Positions 9,442-17,572 of a stretch of DNA of 44,278 nt are shown piece by piece. The position numbers and the translations under genes were made by a program. Source of the DNA: Treponema zioleckii (GTDB lineage Bacteria; Spirochaetota; Spirochaetia; Treponematales; Treponemataceae); the NCBI RefSeq assembly GCF_014737315.1, contig NZ_JPUF01000033.1:1-44278 (forward strand), read 5' to 3'. How positions within the stretch are numbered: position 1 is the first letter of the stretch; each line of letters opens with the position of its first letter. The notes under the pieces are model-generated. The model worked only from the letters and a program-made list of their open reading frames with translations. It was not told where the DNA came from and made no database searches.

Positions 9442-9577
9442 AAAAATCTGCTCTGGCGGTAGTGGAGGGGGAGCAAAAAAATGATTCTGAGCGTCGCGAG
9501 CGTTAGCGAGTCGGATACCTCTAAAGCTCAGCCGTCATTTTTTTGAAACGCCGCAACGGACGGCAGAGCAGATTTTT
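9442..9577. repeat. Nested inverted-repeat element between trpCF and trpB
   Basis: Outer arms AAAAATCTGCTCT (9442-9454) and AGAGCAGATTTTT (9565-9577) are perfect complements. Inner arms CAAAAAAATGA (9474-9484) and TCATTTTTTTG (9535-9545), plus TGAGC/GCTCA, pair inside them. The core (GTCGCGAGCGTTAGCGAG) is GC-rich. No ORF is inside. The whole 136 bases could fold into one long stem and look like a small non-coding mobile element; the inner T7 could also act as a weak terminator. Confidence 0.75.
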
Positions 9578-9629
9578 ACACTGATTTAAAAACTCGACAT
9601 TGAACCTACTAATTTTTGTGAGGAAATAA

Positions 9630-10898
9630 ATGGCTTATTCTGATAATGGATTTTTTGATAATTATGGCGGAAAGTACGTTGCGGAGGTTTTGAGACGACC
9701 TTTGGACGAGTTGGAAGTCGCTTTTAAGGAAGCGATGAATGACAAGGATTTTTTGGACGAACTTGAAGTGATTCGTCGTGACTACATTGGGCGTGAAACC
9801 CCGCTTTATTTTGCGCCAACGGCAACAAAATTGCTCGGCGGTGCGCAGATTTACATCAAACTTGAAGGACTTGCGAACACTGGCGCGCACAAAATCAACA
9901 ACGCAATCGGACAGTGCCTGCTTGCAAAGCGAATGGGCAAAAAGCGAATCATTGCCGAAACAGGGGCTGGCCAGCACGGTCTTGCGACTGCGGCGGCATG
10001 TGCAAAACTCGGTCTTGATTGTACGATTTACATGGGTGAAGTTGACGTTCGCCGTCAGCAGCCGAATGTTGCCGCAATGGAGTTGTACGGGGCCAAAGTT
10101 CATCCTGTTACGAGCGGAAGCCGCACTTTAAAAGATGCCGTAAACGAGGCGATGCGTGACTGGGCTGCAAATCCCGACACAACGCATTATGTTTTGGGAA
10201 GTGCCCTTGGGCCGGCTCCGTTCCCGGACATTGTGCGCGAGTTTCAGAGCGTTATTGGCCGCGAAGTAAAAAAACAGGCAGAGGAAAGAGGAATAAAAAT
10301 CGGGGCGATGGTTGCCTGTGTTGGAGGCGGCTCTAATTCAATCGGATTTTTTGAGCCGTTCATAAATCAGAAAGAGCCGCGCTTAATCGGTGCGGAGGCC
10401 GGCGGAATTGGCCCGAACGTGGGCGAGAACGCAAGCCGAATGACAGGAAAGGCTGCCCGCGACGGAATTTTGCAAGGTTACAAAAGCCGATTCTTGCTTG
10501 ATGAAGACGGACAGGCTCTTCCGACTCGTTCGATTTCTGCGGGACTTGATTATTGCGGAATCGGTCCGCAGCTTGCGAGCCTCGGAAAAAGCGGGCGAGT
10601 GGAGTTCACTTCGATTTTGGACAAAGAGGCTCTGGAAGCGGTTAAGTTTTTTGCACGGAACGAAGGAATCTTGTTCGCGCTAGAATCTGCTCACGCCGGG
10701 GCTGCGGCAATGAAAATCGCGAAAGAACTTCCGAGCGACCAGGCGATTATCATCAATATGAGTGGACGCGGTGACAAGGACGTTTTTATTACGAGTCCGG
10801 TTTTCCGTCCGAATGAGTGGCTTGATTTCTTGCATTCGGAAATTGAACGTTTGGAAAGCAAAAAAGACATTCACGATGCAAAGTCGATGAAAATCTAG
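9630..10898 (+). CDS. trpB: Tryptophan synthase beta chain
   Basis: PLP enzyme condensing indole with serine to give tryptophan; it works as an alpha2-beta2 complex with TrpA. At 422 aa it is slightly longer than the usual 395-410. GRETPLYFAP (54-63) and LEGLANTGAHKIN (78-90) include the PLP lysine, Lys88. IAETGAGQHG holds the catalytic Glu110. GGGSNSIGFF is the phosphate-binding loop. The extra length is mostly a charged C-terminal tail. ATG 9630 follows GAGG. The gene is separated from trpCF by an inverted-repeat element but lies 32 bases before trpA. Identity is certain. Confidence 0.97.
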   Translation: MAYSDNGFFDNYGGKYVAEVLRRPLDELEVAFKEAMNDKDFLDELEVIRRDYIGRETPLYFAPTATKLLGGAQIYIKLEGLANTGAHKINNAIGQCLLAKRMGKKRIIAETGAGQHGLATAAACAKLGLDCTIYMGEVDVRRQQPNVAAMELYGAKVHPVTSGSRTLKDAVNEAMRDWAANPDTTHYVLGSALGPAPFPDIVREFQSVIGREVKKQAEERGIKIGAMVACVGGGSNSIGFFEPFINQKEPRLIGAEAGGIGPNVGENASRMTGKAARDGILQGYKSRFLLDEDGQALPTRSISAGLDYCGIGPQLASLGKSGRVEFTSILDKEALEAVKFFARNEGILFALESAHAGAAAMKIAKELPSDQAIIINMSGRGDKDVFITSPVFRPNEWLDFLHSEIERLESKKDIHDAKSMKI

Positions 10899-10930
10899 AA
10901 AGCAGCCACTTTAAGAAACAGGAGAAAATT

Positions 10931-11689
10931 ATGCAGAAAATAAAACTTATGAGTCATCTCGTTGCGGGCTATCCTTCTGAAGAAAGTGCCCTGACTGTTG
11001 CTCGTTCACTCGTAAAGGGCGGCGCGGATATTTTGGAGATTCAGCTTCCTTTTTCAGACCCAAGTGCCGACGGCCCTGCGATTCAGACGGCCTGCACAAA
11101 AGTTTTGGAGCGTGGCTACCGAACTTCTGACGGTCTTTCGTTTATTGCGAAGATTCATTCTGAATTCCCTGACGTTCCGATTTATTTGATGAGTTACGGA
11201 AGTTTGATTTACACGCCAGGAGTTGAGAACTTTTGCAAAAAGGCGGCAGAGGCTGGCGTAAAAGGAATGATAATCCCTGATTTGCCTTTTGATTTTGATG
11301 AAGGTTTGACAGAGGCTTGCAAAAAAAATGGCATGATAAATATCCCCGTTGCGGCTCCGTCAATGGCCCCGGAACGACTTTATAAAATGGCTCATGCGGG
11401 CTTTCCGTACATTTACGCGGCTCTCCGCGTGGGAATCACTGGTACGGACACAAAAATCGGCGAAGACACGCTTTCGTTCCTAAAAAGAGTGAGCGAAGGC
11501 GGAAGCAAGATTTACGGAGGTTTTGGCATTTCGAACGGCGAACAGGCAAAGGCACTCGCTTCGTCCGTTGAGGCGATTGTTGCTGGTTCTGTTTTTGTCC
11601 GCATTATTGCAGAAAATCAGCACGAGCCAGAAAAAATGGCGTCGTTGATAGAAGCTAAGGCAAGGGAACTTGTTGGAGGGGAGTTGTAA
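10931..11689 (+). CDS. trpA: Tryptophan synthase alpha chain (short N terminus)
   Basis: Cleaves indole-3-glycerol phosphate to indole and glyceraldehyde 3-phosphate and passes indole to TrpB. At 252 aa it is about 15 residues shorter than E. coli TrpA, because the N-terminal helix before the first strand is missing. Catalytic residues are kept: Glu36 in LEIQLPFSDP and Asp47 in ADGPAIQ. RVGITGTDT matches the phosphate-loop region, and GFGISNGEQ the C-terminal phosphate site. ATG 10931 follows ACAGGAG. It is the last gene of the operon. No clear terminator follows, only short ACACAGAT repeats and then the structured element. Confidence 0.95.
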   Translation: MQKIKLMSHLVAGYPSEESALTVARSLVKGGADILEIQLPFSDPSADGPAIQTACTKVLERGYRTSDGLSFIAKIHSEFPDVPIYLMSYGSLIYTPGVENFCKKAAEAGVKGMIIPDLPFDFDEGLTEACKKNGMINIPVAAPSMAPERLYKMAHAGFPYIYAALRVGITGTDTKIGEDTLSFLKRVSEGGSKIYGGFGISNGEQAKALASSVEAIVAGSVFVRIIAENQHEPEKMASLIEAKARELVGGEL

Positions 11690-11743
11690 TTTTGACACAG
11701 ATGAACACGGATAGATACAGATAGGACACAGATAAATTTAAAG

Positions 11744-12080
11744 ATGAAAATTGCGCTTCGGCTTCGCTCAGCGACCGTTACTCATTGTCTGTGGTGGTTG
11801 AGCGGAGTCGAAACCGCAACCATCACAACCGCGAGGAAAACAGCTTGCCACTGTCCACCAAAAACGTTTGTAAACTGCCTTGCAAAGCTCAAAGCCAAAT
11901 ACGCGAGGTGGTCTGCGAATGTGCAAGTTGCCCCGACCTCCCCAAAGTTGCGAGCGAGGCGTGAGCAACAAAACTGCCTCTCCGAGTCGCCGCCGTGCTT
12001 GTCGCGGCGACTCGGAAACACCTGCAAAGAGTCCCACCCACACTGTAGTTTTCGCTAGAAAACTACGGGGAAACGCACAA
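11744..12080. repeat. Structured GC-rich element after the trp operon
   Basis: The trpA-to-lipoprotein gap (11690-12219) holds no supported gene. CCGAGTCGCCGC (11982-11993) and GCGGCGACTCGG (12004-12015) form a perfect 12-bp hairpin. GTAGTTTTC-GCTA-GAAAACTAC (12045-12066) forms another and is followed by GGGGAAACGC. The same final hairpin and tail recur at 44246-44278. Inside, motifs like TTTGTAAACTGCC, GTGCAAGTTGCCCCGACC and CTGCAAAGAGTCCCACCC look like degenerate copies of one module. Several short ORFs cross it on both strands, with none convincing. It is probably a dispersed non-coding element. Confidence 0.6.
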
Positions 12081-12219
12081 GTCTAACCTTCTGTCAGAAA
12101 AAAAACTCTTGCGTTTCCTTAAAGTAGTTTTAGAATAAATTCTTGTATAACCAACATAATTCCGACATTTTTTCTTGCTGCTACAGGGGTGTTGGAAATC
12201 AAAAAAGGAGGAATTTATT

Positions 12220-13542
12220 TTGAAAAAATCTGTTATTTGCTTTGCATTGGGAGCAGTTGCTATGCTCGGAATTGGCTGCAACGAGAAAAAAAATGTGCAG
12301 GCCGAAAAGTCAGAAGTTCAAAAAATCATTGAACAGGCAGAAAGCATGAGTTTTGACGAGCTTTGCAAAAAAGCTATTGAAGAATCAAAATCTGCAACAA
12401 TCAAGGGAATCGGAAACTCTAGCCGCGGAAAAACAGCCGGAGCCGCATTCATCGACTATCTAAAATCTTTGGACCCGTCTTACGGCGGAACAATCGAGTG
12501 GTCTCAGCCTAAGAACAACTCAATATTTACGACGCTCACAGTTGACTACAAATCTTCGAAGCCTGAATATTTTATGACATTGATTCAGGACGGAAATCAG
12601 ATTCAGTCAAAAATGATGGACACAGGAATCCTTCGAACGTTCATTCCAAAAGAGTGGGCGGAAGCAAACAAACTTGAAAAGAAAGATTATCCTGAGCTTC
12701 TTTCGCTTCAGACGTTGAATAAAGTCTTTATGTTCAACAACGGAAACGGAACTGATTTTACGAACTGCTGGGATTTTGTTGCGGAAGGAAAATCCGGAAT
12801 GTACATGGACGTAAACTCAGAGCTTGTAGGAAAAAACTTCCTTTACATGCTTTCTTCTGACAAATATTCAACATGGCTCAAAAACGCTTTTGACGCACTT
12901 GACGAGTCAAAAAAATCATATTTCAAGCCAATCATCGAAGAATGCGCTACCGTTGCAAAAAATTACGGAATTGAAGGCGAGAACGCAAAATACGGTCTTG
13001 CGTGGGCAAAATTGTGGGTTCAGAATTACAACGCAATGACTGACGACGGACCGATTTGCACCGAGCTCGTAACAAAATCTGCTGCAGGTGAATTCGCACT
13101 CATCGTTTATTCAAAGCTCCGCTCGGTTTCAGAAACTGCCGAAGCCTCTGTAAACAACATCACCGTAGCGGCTTACAAAGACGGATACAAAGGAATCGGC
13201 GGATACGGATATTGTCACTACCTCGAAGTTATGGATTCTTCTCCGTACCCTTGGACGGCCTGTGCGTTCATCTCTTTCATGGTCACAAAACTTGACGGAT
13301 TCTCCGCGTGGGGAAAAGACATGGGCGGATATTCAGCAAACCCGGTTCTTGCCGCAGAAAACGAAGCAAAATACAACCACAGCAAAGCCGGCGGTGAGGA
13401 ATTCCCTGCAAAGAATGACCGCGGATTTGAATGGTGGTCAAGCGAAAATGGTGGTGCACTCGTAATCGAGGATCCAAAATACTGCTCAGAAGTTTCTATT
13501 GAGCTTGGCGACTGGATTGATTCACTCCGAGGCGGACGCTAG
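12220..13542 (+). CDS. ABC importer substrate-binding lipoprotein
   Basis: Predicted lipoprotein (440 aa) that captures substrate outside the inner membrane for the permease and ATPase encoded next. The signal peptide MKKSVICFALGAVAMLGIGC ends in a lipobox with Cys20. The mature part has the periplasmic-binding look of the iron(III)/thiamine/polyamine class, judged mainly by its partner genes; the substrate cannot be read from sequence. The start is TTG 12220, preceded by AAAGGAGG; the frame is open further up to 12175, but that would put the signal peptide inside the protein. A terminator follows at 13564-13598, before the permease gene. Confidence 0.8.
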   Translation: MKKSVICFALGAVAMLGIGCNEKKNVQAEKSEVQKIIEQAESMSFDELCKKAIEESKSATIKGIGNSSRGKTAGAAFIDYLKSLDPSYGGTIEWSQPKNNSIFTTLTVDYKSSKPEYFMTLIQDGNQIQSKMMDTGILRTFIPKEWAEANKLEKKDYPELLSLQTLNKVFMFNNGNGTDFTNCWDFVAEGKSGMYMDVNSELVGKNFLYMLSSDKYSTWLKNAFDALDESKKSYFKPIIEECATVAKNYGIEGENAKYGLAWAKLWVQNYNAMTDDGPICTELVTKSAAGEFALIVYSKLRSVSETAEASVNNITVAAYKDGYKGIGGYGYCHYLEVMDSSPYPWTACAFISFMVTKLDGFSAWGKDMGGYSANPVLAAENEAKYNHSKAGGEEFPAKNDRGFEWWSSENGGALVIEDPKYCSEVSIELGDWIDSLRGGR

Positions 13543-13563
13543 TTAAAACTTTTTGAATCTAAC

Positions 13564-13598
13564 GGACGCGGTTTATTTGTTTTGCCGCGTCCTTTTTT
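13564..13598 (+). terminator. Intrinsic terminator between binding protein and permease
   Basis: GGACGCGG (13564-13571) and CCGCGTCC (13585-13592) pair around a 13-base loop and are followed by six T residues. It lies inside the transporter operon, so partial read-through would leave the binding protein in excess. Confidence 0.88.
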
Positions 13599-13663
13599 AT
13601 TTGAGAGTTTCTTTAAAAAGTAAAATTTTTTGAAGTTTATTAAAAAATTATGAAGGAAAATAT

Positions 13664-15496
13664 ATGGCTCAAAATACAGTTACTGTAAGACCATATTTGT
13701 CGCCTCTTCGAATGAACCGCCTAAAAACGTTCTTCGAAAAGCCCCAGAATGTGATTTTACTTTTATTTGGAATCGTTCTTTCCATCTCAACAATCGCGCC
13801 AATCATTTACCTTGCAAAAGACACCGTTGCGGTTCATGCGGGCACGATAGATTCCGTTCGCACAGGTCTAAAGGAAGGTCAGTACACTCTTTACAACTGG
13901 ATTGATATTTTTACGGGCAAGCTTGCAAAAATCAACTTGTGGCTTCCGCTTTTGAATACCGTAATCCTCGCCGTTTTAACGTGTTTGATTTCGATTTTTT
14001 ACGGCGGAGTTTTTGCATATCTCGTTACGCGAACAAATTTAAAATTCAAGCAGTATCTAAGCTCGATTTTTATTTTTCCATACATCATGCCGCAGTGGAC
14101 GCTTGCCATGGTCTGGCGAAACGCGTTCAACTCGAATGCCGTAACGCACGGCTCGGACGGTCTTTTGGCTTCGCTTTTTGGAATTCACATGCCGATTTGG
14201 TGGTGCCAGGGACTTTTTCCCAGCGCAATTGTTCTTGGGCTACATTATGCGCCGTTCGCCTACATTTTGATTGGCGGAATCTTCCGCAACATGGACGCGA
14301 ACCTTGAAGAAGCCGCTACGATTCTTGACACTCCAAAATGGAAAAGCTTTTTTTGCGTAACGCTTCCTCTAGTTCGGCCAGCGATTCTTTCTACAATCCT
14401 TCTCGTTTTTGGAAGCGCGATGGGAAGCTATCCTGTTCCTCATTATCTGGGGCTTGCGACGCTTTCCACAAAATACGTGGCTTTAAGTTCTTCCCGTGCG
14501 GGCGAAGCCAGCATCATTGCAATCATAATGATGATTTTTGGCGTGGCAATTCTCCTGTTGAATCAGGGAAGCACTTCGAGCCGAAAAAATTACACCACCG
14601 TAACCGGAAAATCTGGTCAGATTTCAAAAGCGAATCTCGGAACTTACGGAAAATACCTCGTGGCATTGATTTTCATTATCTTTACGCTGTTCACGAGCAT
14701 TTACCCGATTATCTCGTTTGCAATCGAAACGTTCCTGCCGAATCCTGGCGACTACAGCTTCCTAAAAACCGGCGATTTCTCGCTGCTCACCACAAAATGG
14801 TGGGCAACTAGCGACACGCAGGGCGAATATGGACTTTTTGGACAGCTTGGTATGCTTTACAACAAGCAGATTTGGAAGGCATTCGCAGGTCAGCTTTACG
14901 TCGCGCTTATCTGTTCGCTGTTTGCGGGAACAATCGGAACACTTGTAGGCTACGCAGTGAGCAAAAACAGGCGGAGCCGTGCCGCGGCTTACGTTAACTC
15001 GGTTGCCTTCTTGCCGTACTTAATGCCGTCGCTTTCTGTGGGAGTCGCTTTCCTTATTTTTGGAAAAACTCTCTCAATCGGAGGTTCGTTCCTTATTTTG
15101 ATGATTACTGGAACTGTAAAATACATTCCGTTTGCAAGCCGGGCATCTCTAAATTCAATGCTTCAAATTTCAGGCGAAATCGAAGAGGCTGCGATTATTC
15201 AGGACATTCCGTGGACAAAGCGAATGTTCGGAATAATCATTCCGATTCAAAAAAGTACGATTATTTCAAGCTTCCTGTTGCCGTTTATGACTTGTCTCAG
15301 GGAACTTACGCTTTTCATGCTACTGTGCGATCAGTTCAAGATTATGACAACCGCAATGGACTATTTTGACGAAATGGGACTTTACGCGTTCTCAAGCGGA
15401 ATGAACCTTATCCTTATCGTTACGATTCTTATTTTCAATGCTCTTATTAATAAACTCACAGGAGCCAGCATTGACAAAGGTGTAGGAGGAAAATAA
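13664..15496 (+). CDS. ABC transporter permease, fused double permease of the FbpB type
   Basis: Inner-membrane channel of a binding-protein ABC importer (610 aa). Two permease units are fused in one chain, as in the ferric-iron FbpB family: about 12 membrane segments and two EAA loops, EEAATILDTPKWKSFF (from about residue 214) and EEAAIIQDIPWTKRMF (from about 506). These loops dock on the ATPase. ATG 13664 follows AAGGAAAA. The stop codon shares one base with the next start (TAATG at 15494-15498), so translation is probably coupled. The fused form favours a metal-ion or small-anion substrate, but this is not proven and no Fur-like site was seen upstream. Confidence 0.88.
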   Translation: MAQNTVTVRPYLSPLRMNRLKTFFEKPQNVILLLFGIVLSISTIAPIIYLAKDTVAVHAGTIDSVRTGLKEGQYTLYNWIDIFTGKLAKINLWLPLLNTVILAVLTCLISIFYGGVFAYLVTRTNLKFKQYLSSIFIFPYIMPQWTLAMVWRNAFNSNAVTHGSDGLLASLFGIHMPIWWCQGLFPSAIVLGLHYAPFAYILIGGIFRNMDANLEEAATILDTPKWKSFFCVTLPLVRPAILSTILLVFGSAMGSYPVPHYLGLATLSTKYVALSSSRAGEASIIAIIMMIFGVAILLLNQGSTSSRKNYTTVTGKSGQISKANLGTYGKYLVALIFIIFTLFTSIYPIISFAIETFLPNPGDYSFLKTGDFSLLTTKWWATSDTQGEYGLFGQLGMLYNKQIWKAFAGQLYVALICSLFAGTIGTLVGYAVSKNRRSRAAAYVNSVAFLPYLMPSLSVGVAFLIFGKTLSIGGSFLILMITGTVKYIPFASRASLNSMLQISGEIEEAAIIQDIPWTKRMFGIIIPIQKSTIISSFLLPFMTCLRELTLFMLLCDQFKIMTTAMDYFDEMGLYAFSSGMNLILIVTILIFNALINKLTGASIDKGVGGK

Positions 15497-17145
15497 TGCC
15501 ACAAATAAAACTTACGAATGTTACGAAACGCTGGGGAAAATTCTACGGCGTAGATAGATTGAATCTTTTGATTGACGACAATGCCTTCGTCACTTTGCTT
15601 GGACCTTCCGGTTGCGGAAAAACGACCACGCTCCGAATGATTGCAGGGCTTGAGACTCCGACTTCCGGCAGAATCGAAATAGGCGACCGTGTTGTTTACG
15701 ACAGCGAACTTGGAATCAACGTGCCGCCGAACAAACGAAAAGTGGGATTCTTGTTCCAAAATTACGCACTTTGGCCGAATATGACGGTTTATAAGAATAT
15801 TGCTTTTGGTCTGAGCAATATAAAAGAGGAACTTCCTGTTTACAATTGGGAACTCAAAATCAATTCAAAAATCTATGAGATTTTGCAGAACCCTTCAAAA
15901 ATCATTTCGGTAATCGATGAATGCAAGGACAAAAATGAAAAAATTGATGAAGAAAAAGTTTTGATGAAATTAATTGACACTTTTGAAATCTCAATGTTCA
16001 CTGCAAAGAAGATTTTTGCTTACTCGTTCCACAAACAGCCGGATTATCAGGCGCGCGCAAAGGAGATTTCTGCAAAATTAAAAGAAAAAAATGATTCGAT
16101 TGTGAGCCAGTCAAAAAACGATGGAATTTCTTTTTCGAAGGATTTCCAGATTTTGCAGGCTGAAAAACCGCTTGTAAAAGAACGCAAACTTACCGACGAA
16201 GAAATTGACCTTGCCGTTCGAAAGGTTTCCCGCGTCGTAAAAATCGGAATGTTCATGGACAGATATCCTGCGGAACTTTCGGGCGGTCAGCAGCAGCGCG
16301 TGGCGATTGCGAGAACTCTTGCCCCTGAGCCGAGCGTTCTTTTTATGGACGAGCCTCTTTCTAACCTTGACGCAAAACTTCGTCTGGAAATGCGTTATGA
16401 ATTACAGAGACTTCATATTGAAACTGGAAGCACGTTCGTTTATGTTACGCATGACCAAATGGAAGCGATGACACTCGCAACAAAAATCTGTCTTATAAAC
16501 AACGGCGTTTTGCAGCAGTATGAGCCTCCGCTCACGGTTTACAATCGTCCGAACAATCTTTTTGTAGCGGATTTTGTGGGCAATCCTTCCATAAATTTTA
16601 TTGACGCGCAGGGCGAGCAGATTGCGAACGGGGAATTGAAGCTAAAAATCTTTGATGATTTTGAAGTTTCTTTTGTTCCAGAAAGCGGTTTTAACCTTGA
16701 CTCGTGGTACAAAGACCGGGATTTGCAGATTCATAACAAAGAAGAAAATGAAAAACTTTACTCTCTCGAACACGGATATGTTGAAAAAGCCAACAAGGAT
16801 GAAGTTTTTAAATATCCGGTTGCAAAGATTTCTGACGAGCAGGGCTTTGCCGAAAAAGAAGAATCGCTTCCGAAGAACGGTGATTTTGTTTTGGGCGTTC
16901 GTCCTGAATTCTTGCAGATTGCCGAAAACGGAATGTTCAATGCGGAGATTTGCGGTGCCATGCCGACGGGTCTTGAGTCCACAATCAAACTGAAAGTAAA
17001 GGACTTTTTGCTTACCAGTGTTGTGTTTGGCGGTGTTACGTTTGAAATTGGTTCTACTCACGGAATCAATTTTGCCAGCAACAACATTCTGCTTTTTGAC
17101 CGAAAAACTGGTCGTAGAATAACCAGCGGTTCTATAAAGGCCTAA
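15496..17145 (+). CDS. ABC transporter ATPase with a large insertion in the helical domain
   Basis: Energises the importer of the two preceding genes. Walker A GPSGCGKT (36-43), Q-loop Gln88 in FLFQNYALWP, signature LSGGQ (261-265), Walker B VLFMDEP (281-287) and switch His319 are all intact, so it should be active. Family members such as MalK or FbpC have about 50 residues between Q-loop and signature; here there are 173. The additional ~120 residues (about 108-232) are rich in Lys and Glu, partly coiled-coil-like, and match nothing I recognise. The C-terminal part (from about 340) looks like a TOBE-type regulatory domain, also somewhat enlarged. Total 549 aa versus the usual 350-370. Confidence 0.92.
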   Translation: MPQIKLTNVTKRWGKFYGVDRLNLLIDDNAFVTLLGPSGCGKTTTLRMIAGLETPTSGRIEIGDRVVYDSELGINVPPNKRKVGFLFQNYALWPNMTVYKNIAFGLSNIKEELPVYNWELKINSKIYEILQNPSKIISVIDECKDKNEKIDEEKVLMKLIDTFEISMFTAKKIFAYSFHKQPDYQARAKEISAKLKEKNDSIVSQSKNDGISFSKDFQILQAEKPLVKERKLTDEEIDLAVRKVSRVVKIGMFMDRYPAELSGGQQQRVAIARTLAPEPSVLFMDEPLSNLDAKLRLEMRYELQRLHIETGSTFVYVTHDQMEAMTLATKICLINNGVLQQYEPPLTVYNRPNNLFVADFVGNPSINFIDAQGEQIANGELKLKIFDDFEVSFVPESGFNLDSWYKDRDLQIHNKEENEKLYSLEHGYVEKANKDEVFKYPVAKISDEQGFAEKEESLPKNGDFVLGVRPEFLQIAENGMFNAEICGAMPTGLESTIKLKVKDFLLTSVVFGGVTFEIGSTHGINFASNNILLFDRKTGRRITSGSIKA

Positions 17146-17572
17146 TATCGAGTTTTTTAATCAGCTTAAAAAATGCGTCCACTACCAGAAAAGCGCGTCT
17201 TTTTTGTCATGGCTGAAGGTAATAGGAATCCGACTGCAAAAAACAATACCGTGGTTGAGCATAGGCGAAACCACGGTATTGTTAACTGGTAAATGTAAAA
17301 AAAAATTGTTTGTACGACCGCAAAAAAAGTTTTTGTTCAGTATAGAAAAATTATTAACGCCGCAAAGTGGCGCACCTTGCAAACATTTCTCCAAAGCCGT
17401 TTTTTAACAACTTTTCATATCTGCGTCAAAAATCTAAAAAAAAATCTCTAAAAAGTCTAAAAAAACAACTGAAAATCAGAAAATATTTCGTTATAATACT
17501 AATTATTATTAGGACTGCAAAAATTTTACTTCTCAAAACTTTTGGAAGATACGCGCGGCCTATAATTTATTT
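17146..17572. other. Intergenic region with a long perfect hairpin
   Basis: No supported gene. AACAATACCGTGGTT (17242-17256) and AACCACGGTATTGTT (17269-17283) form a perfect 15-bp stem with a 12-base loop. On the + strand no T run follows. On the - strand the stem would be followed by TTTTTTGC, so it has terminator form in that direction, although no nearby - strand gene exists. TATAAT occurs within 17490-17500 and again at 17561-17566; the second is only 7 bases from ATG 17573. Confidence 0.7.

Noticed and set aside
11744-12058. 104-aa open frame and several others crossing the element after trpA
   Set aside because: Overlapping frames on both strands in a hairpin-rich repeat, with no family resemblance or ribosome site.
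17185-17407. Short open frames (67-70 aa) around the hairpin at 17242
   Set aside because: They translate through the hairpin on both strands, with no ribosome site and no recognisable features.
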